A stretch of 7,313 nt of DNA from Acidimicrobium sp. (GTDB taxonomy: Bacteria > Actinomycetota > Acidimicrobiia > Acidimicrobiales > Ilumatobacteraceae). The stretch spans positions 4,206 to 11,518 of the forward strand of contig DOHD01000061.1 in assembly GCA_003535455.1 (NCBI GenBank), given 5' to 3'. Position numbers and translations under genes: made by a program. Below the pieces are notes generated by a model. It was not told where the DNA came from. It saw nothing but the letters and a program-made list of their open reading frames with translations, and ran no database searches. This document shows positions 1 through 5,674 of this stretch, in pieces. Numbering within the stretch: position 1 is the stretch's first letter; each line of letters begins with the position of its first letter.

Positions 1-720
1 GAGTCGCGAAAACCACAGGTCGTGTTTCATGCGGCAGCGCTCAAGCATCTTCCTCTTCTTGAGCGCTACCCACATGAGGCGTACCAAACCAATGTGCTCG
101 GCACTTTGACGATGTTAAAGGCCGCGCAACGATCGGGCGTCGAAGTCTTTGTCAACATTTCAACCGACAAGGCTGCGAATCCCATCAGCGTCCTCGGTTA
201 TTCGAAGCGCATCGCCGAGCGACTCACCGCCGAGTTTGCATTCAACTCTGGCCCAGGTAAATATATTTCTGTTCGATTCGGCAATGTCTTGGGTTCGCGC
301 GGCAGTGTCTTGATGTCATTCAGAGACCAGATCACCAAGGGTGGGCCAGTGACCGTTACTCATCGCGGCGTCACGAGATACTTCATGACCATTTCAGAAG
401 CGGTGCAACTCGTTATTCAAGCTGGCGCCATTGGCTCAACCGGAGAGGTATTGGTTTTAGACATGGGCAAACCGGTGAATATCTACGAGGTCGCCGAGCA
501 ACTTGTTCGCAATAGTGGAAAGCCGATCAAAATAGAGGTCGTCGGTTTGCGCGTCGGTGAGAAGGTGCATGAAGAACTTTTTGGTGAGAACGAAATTGAT
601 GAACGACCGCGACATCCACTAATTTCACACGTTTCGGTTAAACCCATAGATCAAACTAGTCTCAACACCGAGCCAGCCGACTCGCGTGAATTGATGATCA
701 AACTTCTAGAAGAGCAATAA
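1..720 (+). CDS. CapD/WbpM-type nucleotide-sugar 4,6-dehydratase/epimerase, C-terminal part (5' end outside window)
   Basis: The frame is open from the first base to the TAA at 718-720, giving about 239 residues of a protein whose start lies upstream; the GTG at 22 is an internal Val, because family sequence (VVFHAAALKH) already runs through it. Family landmarks in order, counted from base 1: HAAALKH at 10-16, NVLGT at 31-35, STDKA at 54-58, GYSKR at 66-70, RFGNVLGSRGSV at about residues 91-102, and a GEKVHEEL segment near the end. These mark the extended SDR family of CapD, WbpM and FlaA1, which dehydrate UDP-GlcNAc-type sugars to 4-keto-6-deoxy intermediates for surface glycans using bound NAD(P). 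The usual YxxxK catalytic pair reads Leu65...Lys69, so Tyr is replaced, as it is by Met in WbpM-like members. The NAD-binding Gly-rich motif and any N-terminal membrane domain would lie outside the window. Exact substrate unknown. Confidence 0.93.
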   Translation, partial: ESRKPQVVFHAAALKHLPLLERYPHEAYQTNVLGTLTMLKAAQRSGVEVFVNISTDKAANPISVLGYSKRIAERLTAEFAFNSGPGKYISVRFGNVLGSRGSVLMSFRDQITKGGPVTVTHRGVTRYFMTISEAVQLVIQAGAIGSTGEVLVLDMGKPVNIYEVAEQLVRNSGKPIKIEVVGLRVGEKVHEELFGENEIDERPRHPLISHVSVKPIDQTSLNTEPADSRELMIKLLEEQ

Positions 721-730
721 GTTTAAACTT
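719..730. repeat. 12-base perfect palindrome between two convergent stop codons
   Basis: AAGTTTAAACTT reads the same on both strands. It begins inside the TAA of the dehydratase gene and covers the TAA (minus strand) of the ligase/polymerase-like gene. It has no loop and no GC-rich stem, so it is unlikely to be a strong intrinsic terminator; it may simply reflect two back-to-back AT-rich gene ends or be a protein-binding site. Confidence 0.4.
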
Positions 731-2030
731 TTCTGACTTTGTCGTCCCGACTGCCCGACATCGCGGCAACCAACAACAGCCACATGAAGTGATTGCCGAC
801 GATAAAACTTTCTTGAGTTGACGCGGCTAAGACAAACCAAGTCGCCGCAAATGTCCATTGACCTGCGTTTTGGGTTTGCACTCGCTCAAGTTGACGTGCG
901 CCGCTCCATAAAATTGCGAGAACCAATAGCCCGGCGCCGACAACTCCACCGCCAAGCAAAACATCCATGATCGCGCTGTGTGACCAGGTCGTGTTTGAAA
1001 TCGCCCACCAAAATTCGCGTTCATGAAAAAAGTTAGGGGTATTCCACGCCGAAAACCACCCCCATCCAAGAATTGGCTTGTCGAGAAAACCGTCCCAACT
1101 GAACCGCCACAGCATCGTTCGCCCGCTGAAATCAAGTTTGTTGTTGAAAAAAGAAAACAGGTACTTTTGAAATTTGAAACCGATCCAAGTCAGCAGAATC
1201 ATCACAAAAAGAAAAAGTGGATAAACCGTTTGCAGCATCTGCCGAGCAGAAATCAGTTTTTTTCTTTGAACCTGCCTGACAAGTGTCCAAAAAGCCCAGA
1301 CGAAGATGAATAGCCCGATTGCGCCAATTGAAGTCGAAGAGTTGCTTCTGATCAATAGACCTAAATCAAGCAGCATCACATCTGCCAGCACGACCGTTAG
1401 CGGAGCCCAGAATCTTGGGCGTCGCACGATGAGTATCCATGCAAGTGCGCCGGCAGCGAGAAAGCCGAGTGCGGCTGGCGGTGCGAATGAATTTCGGTTG
1501 AAGTAGATACCTATCCAGTAGTTCTCGTCAAAGTTGACCGCGCCGGACCAATTGTTGCGAACGGCATACCAAGACACGACCAACCCCGGCTGCATCGCCA
1601 CCAGAAAAAGAGTTAGCTGTTGCAACAAAGTAAAACTTCGTGCGACATAAAGACCGGCGAGACATGTAATAAATAATGAAACCGATGCGACGAGTGAATA
1701 ACTGCTCGCCGTCGCCCAGCCTGTAGACAGCAACATCCATGTGCAAAAACCCAAGAGCACGCCCACCGGACCGCGCAACATATTTTGAGATACACCACGA
1801 CGCGCAAGCAACACCACTGCTGGAAGTTGAAACAGCAAATAAGTCGAATACTTCGTGGTCTCAAGAATTGTTGATCCCGACTGACCACTACCTTCCCAAA
1901 TTTTCAGAACTGGACCTTGTGTCAAGACCGCCAACATAATTACGACATAAAGGTATTCAACCCATTTCAGAACACCAGACTGGTCATAACGAGGCACGCG
2001 CACTGAGTCATAATCTACCCGAGTGCTCAT
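723..2030 (-). CDS. O-antigen ligase/polymerase superfamily (Wzy_C-like) polytopic membrane protein
   Basis: The gene encodes 435 residues from the ATG at 2030. A longer form of 444 residues from a TTG at 2057 is possible; I prefer ATG because the extra residues look uninformative, though neither start has a good ribosome binding site. After a hydrophilic N-terminus of about 20 residues the protein is almost wholly hydrophobic, with roughly ten membrane segments. In the C-terminal half it has the family layout: SGRTMLW at 302-308, KPILGWGW at about 318-325, a large extracytoplasmic loop, then a His at 351 (SHSAIMD) followed by the glycine-rich membrane entry LLGGGVVGAG. Members act on the outer face of the membrane, either polymerising lipid-linked repeat units (Wzy) or ligating finished glycan to an acceptor (WaaL type); sequence alone does not decide between them. 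It is convergent with the dehydratase gene and divergent from the coiled-coil gene. Because an ABC exporter is also encoded here, a ligase role is somewhat favoured (inference). Confidence 0.85.
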   Translation of the reverse strand: MSTRVDYDSVRVPRYDQSGVLKWVEYLYVVIMLAVLTQGPVLKIWEGSGQSGSTILETTKYSTYLLFQLPAVVLLARRGVSQNMLRGPVGVLLGFCTWMLLSTGWATASSYSLVASVSLFITCLAGLYVARSFTLLQQLTLFLVAMQPGLVVSWYAVRNNWSGAVNFDENYWIGIYFNRNSFAPPAALGFLAAGALAWILIVRRPRFWAPLTVVLADVMLLDLGLLIRSNSSTSIGAIGLFIFVWAFWTLVRQVQRKKLISARQMLQTVYPLFLFVMILLTWIGFKFQKYLFSFFNNKLDFSGRTMLWRFSWDGFLDKPILGWGWFSAWNTPNFFHEREFWWAISNTTWSHSAIMDVLLGGGVVGAGLLVLAILWSGARQLERVQTQNAGQWTFAATWFVLAASTQESFIVGNHFMWLLLVAAMSGSRDDKVRKV

Positions 2031-2073
2031 CTCAGCAAGACAACAGACCACAATCAACTCAAAGAGGGTTGAG

Positions 2074-2079
2074 TAGAAT
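2074..2079 (+). promoter_or_regulatory. Putative -10 element giving a leaderless transcript of the coiled-coil gene
   Basis: TAGAAT differs from consensus TATAAT at one position and ends six bases before the GTG at 2086. This is the spacing expected when transcription begins at the start codon itself, as is common in actinomycetes. No convincing -35 hexamer is visible at 16-18 bases upstream, and no Shine-Dalgarno lies at normal distance; the GAGGG at 2064-2068 is too far away. Confidence 0.45.
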
Positions 2080-2085
2080 GAAATC

Positions 2086-2445
2086 GTGACCTTAACGAAT
2101 CAAGATTACGACACGCTCATAACTGAGTTGATCAACGAAATCAACGCCGTGCGAAATAAGTATGATGCATTCAGTCAGTTCACCGAGACAAAAGTTGCTG
2201 ATTTCGTCCACACGAATCGACACCTAAAAAACGAACTCGCCCAACGAACCCAAGATCTCGCTATTACAAATGCCCAACGTGCACAGTTGCACGCAGAACT
2301 AGTCTCGCTAACTACCCGAATTGATCGGCTATTAACTCAACGAGATAAGGCCAGAAGTCGAGTGAAATTTCTCGAAGCTTCACGTAGCTACAGAATCGAG
2401 CAAAAGCTCAGGAGTATTGTTTCCCGTTTGTTGCTTCGCAAATAG
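2086..2445 (+). CDS. Small stand-alone coiled-coil protein with S-x-S-Y-R-I tail (hypothetical)
   Basis: The gene encodes 119 residues from GTG; the nearer ATG at 2078 runs into a stop after three codons. No signal peptide or membrane span is seen. Residues about 44-97 are rich in Leu, Glu, Gln, Arg and Lys with heptad-like spacing, typical of a coiled coil. It ends in ASRSYRI at 98-104, followed by a basic helix of about 15 residues (two hydrophobic faces of Leu/Ile/Val with Lys/Arg) to the C-terminus. A very similar layout occurs in the 137-residue protein at 5256-5669. In larger bacterial glycosyltransferases, S-x-S-W-R-[IL]-type segments with a basic helix often follow coiled-coil linkers (family knowledge), so this may be a detached linker or scaffold for the glycosyltransferase encoded 8 bases downstream. 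A direct catalytic role is unlikely, as no catalytic motif is visible. Function unproven. Confidence 0.75.
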   Translation: MTLTNQDYDTLITELINEINAVRNKYDAFSQFTETKVADFVHTNRHLKNELAQRTQDLAITNAQRAQLHAELVSLTTRIDRLLTQRDKARSRVKFLEASRSYRIEQKLRSIVSRLLLRK

Positions 2446-2448
2446 AAT
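2443..2448 (+). promoter_or_regulatory. Putative internal -10 element before the small glycosyltransferase gene
   Basis: TAGAAT begins with the TAG stop of the coiled-coil gene and ends five bases before the ATG at 2454. This is the same hexamer and nearly the same spacing as at 2074-2079, and would allow leaderless expression of the glycosyltransferase independent of the upstream gene. It could be a chance match produced by the stop codon; no -35 element is evident. Confidence 0.3.
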
Positions 2449-2453
2449 TCGGA

Positions 2454-3164
2454 ATGTTGAAACAGTATCCAGTAATCATCACAGTTCGTGATCGTCTCAC
2501 CTACCTGAAACAATTGGTTGAATGGCTTGAAAGTGTAGGACAAAACGAAATTTGGCTATGTGATAACGCCAGCACTTACCCACCACTAGTTGAGTTTCTT
2601 AAATCAACAAAACATAATGTTGTCCGTAACGGCTACAACCTTGGCCATCGTGCACCGTGGCTAAGTGGCTTGGTGCCCGAACTCGGACACGATCGATATT
2701 TTATTATCTCTGATCCAGATATCTTGCCAGACGAGAACACGCCATTAAACGTTTTTGAGTTCTTCGAAGAAGCGCTACGCGATAATCCAAAGATTGACAA
2801 AGTCGGCTTTTCACTGCGCATTGACGATCTGCCAGACCACTATGTGCACAAACAAGATGTGATCACCTGGGAGTCGCAATTTTGGCGCAATAAATTATCG
2901 TCGGGGTTTTTTTCAGCACCAATTGACACAACCTTTGCGATGCACCGCCCCGGCGGCGGACATTTGAACGCTAACTCGCTTCGCAGTGCTCCACCATATA
3001 CAGCCCGACATCTGCCATGGTATTGCGATTTAAGCAAACCAACTGCCGAAGACATTTATTACAACCAGCATGCTGACAAATTGATAACCAACTGGAACAC
3101 TGACAAGTTACCGGCTTCAGTTGTAGCAGTGCTCACTAAATTGCGCGCCGAAAAAAAAGAGTAA
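2454..3164 (+). CDS. Small GT-A (family 2-like) glycosyltransferase
   Basis: The gene encodes 236 residues, a single compact GT-A domain with no membrane span, so it probably acts in the cytosol or at the inner membrane face. The N-terminal strand PVIITVRDR (6-14), the nucleotide-contacting CDNAS (36-40) and the metal-binding D-x-D as DPD at 87-89 are in the usual order. Three further blocks mark a particular subgroup I have seen annotated as glycosyltransferase in environmental bacteria: LRIDDLPDHY at 121-130, PIDTTFAM at 156-163 and PYTARHLPWY at 181-190. The His and Trp of the last block sit where GT-A enzymes place a metal- or acceptor-contacting loop (inference). Sugar donor and acceptor cannot be read from sequence. 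It follows the coiled-coil gene by 8 bases and precedes wzt by 8, so the three likely form one transcription unit. The gene ends in an A8 run that could permit slippage (see findings). Confidence 0.85.
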   Translation: MLKQYPVIITVRDRLTYLKQLVEWLESVGQNEIWLCDNASTYPPLVEFLKSTKHNVVRNGYNLGHRAPWLSGLVPELGHDRYFIISDPDILPDENTPLNVFEFFEEALRDNPKIDKVGFSLRIDDLPDHYVHKQDVITWESQFWRNKLSSGFFSAPIDTTFAMHRPGGGHLNANSLRSAPPYTARHLPWYCDLSKPTAEDIYYNQHADKLITNWNTDKLPASVVAVLTKLRAEKKE

Positions 3165-3172
3165 ATTTGATC

Positions 3173-4375
3173 ATGGGCAAAAACGCCATTGAGGTCAATT
3201 CACTCTCGAAAAACTTCAGGCTTTACCACGAGCGCAATCGCTATATTAAGGCAGCTTTTTTGCGTGGACGTCGCGCCAAGTTTGACGAGTTCATCGCACT
3301 GAACGATGTCTCGTTTGATGTTCCGCATGGGGCGACACTCGGAATAATCGGTTCAAACGGCTCTGGAAAAACAACGATGCTCAAGTGCTTGACTGGCATC
3401 TACACACCAGAGCGAGGCTCAATCAAAATCGACGGAAAAGTTGCCGCTTTGCTCGAGTTAGGTGCCGGTTTTCATCCCGAATTGACGGGTTCAGAGAATA
3501 TTTTTCTGAACGGTGCAATCTTGGGAATGACCAAGCGAGATGTCGAGCTGAAGTTCGACAAAATTGTCGAGTTTGCAGGGCTCGAAAAATTCATCAATAC
3601 ACCAGTCAAGAATTTTTCATCCGGCATGGTTGTGCGACTCGGATTCTCAATTGCCGCCCATGTCGAACCAAAAATTTTGCTAATCGACGAAATCTTGTCG
3701 GTTGGTGACCAAGATTTTCAGCGCAAAAGCACCGAAAAAATTGAAGAATTTCGCCGCGAGGGTCGAACAATTGTCGTAGTCAGTCACAGTCTCGGCTTGG
3801 TTCAACAGCTGTGCAAAGAAGTGATCTGGCTCGACAAAGGAAAAATCAGGCAGGCAGGTTTCGCCACCGATGTGATCTCTGCCTATACAGGTGGCAGTTA
3901 CACAGAACATATTGAACGCGACGAAGAATCTCGTGAACGGTGGGGCACGGGCGATGCACGAATCAATTCGATCGAGCTTCTTTCATCAAACGAAACGAAA
4001 ATCAACCACTTCGATACAGACTCAGCGGTCAAAATTCGATTCCAAATCAACGCTCATGTGCGGGTTGAATCACCGATCTTGCGAGTGAGAGTAACAAAAC
4101 TGAACGGCGATGTTGTTTGGGCGACATCAACGCAACGAGTCTCGAATTCAATTCGTGTTCTTGACGGGCCAGCAACCGCAACACTTGAAATTCCGAAACT
4201 TGGGTTGCTTGAAGGCACATATTATTTGTCGGCTTCAATATCGAATTCAACCAGTACGACAGAATTCGACCATTGTCAAAACTGGTTACGGTTCAATGTT
4301 CACAAAACCAATATGTTCGATGAAGGCATCGTTTCGGTCGAATCATCGTGGTCTCTCGCGCGACAACATCGCTGA
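3173..4375 (+). CDS. wzt: Wzt: ATP-binding subunit of polysaccharide ABC exporter with C-terminal carbohydrate-recognition domain
   Basis: The gene encodes 400 residues from the ATG at 3173; a TTG at 3167 would add two residues. The nucleotide-binding domain has Walker A GSNGSGKT (60-67), the Wzt-typical LGAGFHPELTGSEN block (96-109), ABC signature FSSGM (148-152) in place of canonical LSGGQ as usual for this family, Walker B ILLIDE (168-173) and the switch His205. From RWGTGDARI (256-264) to about residue 393 it has the beta-sandwich pattern of the Wzt C-terminal domain, which in O9a-type systems binds the modified non-reducing end of the glycan and so couples chain termination to export (established for E. 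coli Wzt). It energises transport of lipid-linked polysaccharide through Wzm, from inside to outside. Its partner wzm lies next door but on the opposite strand, convergent with a 17-base gap, rather than in the usual wzm-wzt operon. Confidence 0.95.
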   Translation: MGKNAIEVNSLSKNFRLYHERNRYIKAAFLRGRRAKFDEFIALNDVSFDVPHGATLGIIGSNGSGKTTMLKCLTGIYTPERGSIKIDGKVAALLELGAGFHPELTGSENIFLNGAILGMTKRDVELKFDKIVEFAGLEKFINTPVKNFSSGMVVRLGFSIAAHVEPKILLIDEILSVGDQDFQRKSTEKIEEFRREGRTIVVVSHSLGLVQQLCKEVIWLDKGKIRQAGFATDVISAYTGGSYTEHIERDEESRERWGTGDARINSIELLSSNETKINHFDTDSAVKIRFQINAHVRVESPILRVRVTKLNGDVVWATSTQRVSNSIRVLDGPATATLEIPKLGLLEGTYYLSASISNSTSTTEFDHCQNWLRFNVHKTNMFDEGIVSVESSWSLARQHR

Positions 4376-4392
4376 CCTCTAAACGCGGTTGA

Positions 4393-5220
4393 TCAAAGTT
4401 CTTCGGCAAGTCGGCGTTTGAGCCGATTGAAAACTGCCAGCCCGACAACCAAAGAAGTTACTGAGGCCAGCCCAAGAACCAGTAAATCTATGAGATCGGG
4501 AAGTCTTCCGTGGTATGTCGTAGACCGAAAACTTCGAATAAATACCGCAGTTGGGTTCCAGTGCAACATGAAGTGCACTGGAGCAGGCACTTTGTCGTCG
4601 AAAATAGTTGGGTCATAGATGACTGGCGTGGCGAAGAACCAAATTTGGTTGATGATCGTCCATAAATAGGGTAAGTCTCGAAAAAAAACAGCGCTGACGC
4701 TGAGAACAAACGCTATGCCCATGGCGAAAAGTGCGAGAAAGGTCATCAATAAAATTGTGACGGGCAAGAACGGAAGAACGAAACTTCCAGCAATTGTCAA
4801 AGCAACACAGACAAGCGTCATTTCGATCGAGAACTGCACCGAACAAAACAAAACTTGCGAGATCACCAGACTTTCACGGGCAAACGCGACTTTACGTACC
4901 AGGGTCGTATTGCTCAGAATTGCTTGTAATCCCACGCCGCAAATGAGCGAGAAAAATCCCCAAGGAATCAGCCCCGTCAATAGATATAGCCCAAAAGTGG
5001 TAACACCTGATGGGTCGCCAACTGGAGCTTGGGCGCCAAACAAAACCCCAAAAACAAAGGTGTATATGGCCATTTGTGCCAGAGGATTGAGCATTGACCA
5101 CGACCAACCCAAAAGTGAACGCCGATATTTACTTCGTAGTTCACGCAATGTTAAGTTCCACAATAAATTGCGTGAGTTGGCGATGTCTTTGAGTTGTTGC
5201 ATCAACTTACAACTTACCAT
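4393..5220 (-). CDS. wzm: Wzm: permease subunit of polysaccharide ABC exporter (ABC-2 type)
   Basis: The gene encodes 275 residues from the ATG at 5220; an internal ATG at 5202 (MQQLKD) would give 269. The N-terminal amphipathic stretch LRELRSKYRRSLLGWSWSML precedes the first membrane span, as in Wzm/TagG proteins. About six hydrophobic segments are visible, near residues 46-62, 77-101, 120-146, 150-179, 188-202 and 243-267. The HWNPTAVFIRSFR block (220-232) before the last span is also typical. It forms the membrane channel that moves lipid-linked polysaccharide with Wzt. The end of the gene abuts wzt tail to tail, and its start is divergent from the second coiled-coil gene over 35 bases, where a shared -10 element may drive both. 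Length is normal for the family and no frame damage is seen. Confidence 0.95.
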   Translation of the reverse strand: MVSCKLMQQLKDIANSRNLLWNLTLRELRSKYRRSLLGWSWSMLNPLAQMAIYTFVFGVLFGAQAPVGDPSGVTTFGLYLLTGLIPWGFFSLICGVGLQAILSNTTLVRKVAFARESLVISQVLFCSVQFSIEMTLVCVALTIAGSFVLPFLPVTILLMTFLALFAMGIAFVLSVSAVFFRDLPYLWTIINQIWFFATPVIYDPTIFDDKVPAPVHFMLHWNPTAVFIRSFRSTTYHGRLPDLIDLLVLGLASVTSLVVGLAVFNRLKRRLAEEL

Positions 5221-5233
5221 TACTTCACTGCTG

Positions 5234-5240
5234 TAGAATA
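5234..5240. promoter_or_regulatory. Putative shared -10 element for divergent wzm and coiled-coil genes
   Basis: TAGAATA reads as TAGAAT on the plus strand (16 bases before the ATG at 5256) and as TATTCT on the minus strand (14 bases before the wzm ATG at 5220). Both fit TAnnnT and both would give leaders of only about 8-10 bases, too short for a Shine-Dalgarno. The whole divergent gap is 35 bases, so promoters must overlap here or lie inside the genes. No good -35 boxes are seen. Confidence 0.4.
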
Positions 5241-5255
5241 AGGCTTCAGCAATCT

Positions 5256-5669
5256 ATGAATGACAACCCATCACTCTCTGCTTCGCTGGCGACTTCAGAT
5301 TCGCAAATCGAATTAAATAAGTTGCTTATTCGGTTGCAAAAAGCTGAAGAAAAAGTTATGCATCTCGAACTTGCGCTAATGCAGTCGCGTGATTTTGCAA
5401 TTGGTTCGGCCGCCCAGGCTGGCGAGGCAGTCGCCAACTTGAACAAACTTCGCCACATCCAAGAAATGCTTGATGACGCAAACATCCACATCAAAAATCA
5501 TCAGAATCACATTGAGAGACTTGAAACGACACTCAGTGAGATTGAGCGCACCAACGCGGTTCATCGCGCCAAATCAAGACAACTTGATCTCGTTTATGAA
5601 TCAGCATCATGGAAGATCGGCAGATTTTTTATGCTTCCGGTGCGAATTCTCAAGCGCATTGTGCGATAA
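5256..5669 (+). CDS. Second small stand-alone coiled-coil protein with S-x-S-W-K-I tail (hypothetical)
   Basis: The gene encodes 137 residues from ATG. After a Ser/Asn-rich start, residues about 17-45 and 62-112 look like two helical coiled-coil stretches (Leu/Ile at heptad spacing with Glu, Lys, Gln and His), separated by an Ala/Gly-rich hinge at 48-60. The end carries ESASWKI at 115-121 followed by a hydrophobic and strongly basic segment (Phe-Phe-Met-Leu-Pro, then Arg/Lys alternating with Ile/Leu/Val), suited to an amphipathic membrane-surface helix. There is no signal peptide and no catalytic motif. It matches the 119-residue protein at 2086-2445 in size, layout, tail motif and position just ahead of a glycosyltransferase gene, here 5 bases downstream. 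The likely role is a scaffold or membrane-docking partner of that enzyme, or a chain-length ruler; both are inference. Confidence 0.8.
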   Translation: MNDNPSLSASLATSDSQIELNKLLIRLQKAEEKVMHLELALMQSRDFAIGSAAQAGEAVANLNKLRHIQEMLDDANIHIKNHQNHIERLETTLSEIERTNAVHRAKSRQLDLVYESASWKIGRFFMLPVRILKRIVR

Positions 5670-5674
5670 ACAGC

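Noticed and set aside
22..24. GTG as the true start of the dehydratase
   Set aside because: Conserved family sequence extends upstream of it to the window edge in the same open frame, so it is an internal Val codon in a truncated gene.
1023..1939. Plus-strand open frames within the ligase/polymerase-like gene
   Set aside because: They are short, low-complexity in composition and antisense to a clear multi-span membrane protein; none shows a recognisable domain.
2064..2068. GAGGG as ribosome binding site for the first coiled-coil gene
   Set aside because: It lies 17 bases before the GTG, well beyond useful spacing, and the closer TAGAAT suggests a leaderless message instead.
4376..4392. Bidirectional terminator between wzt and wzm
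   Set aside because: The 17 bases contain no inverted repeat with a T-run on either strand.
4715..5236. A 173-codon plus-strand frame opposite wzm
   Set aside because: Wzm is unmistakable on the minus strand. The opposite frame has no domain and its Lys/Thr/Ser-rich composition is what antisense to hydrophobic codons produces.
5609..5674. Upstream in-frame ATG as start of the large glycosyltransferase
   Set aside because: It would overlap the coiled-coil gene by 61 bases, and the added residues have no family resemblance. The ATG at 5675 begins four residues before the conserved first strand and follows the previous stop by 5 bases.
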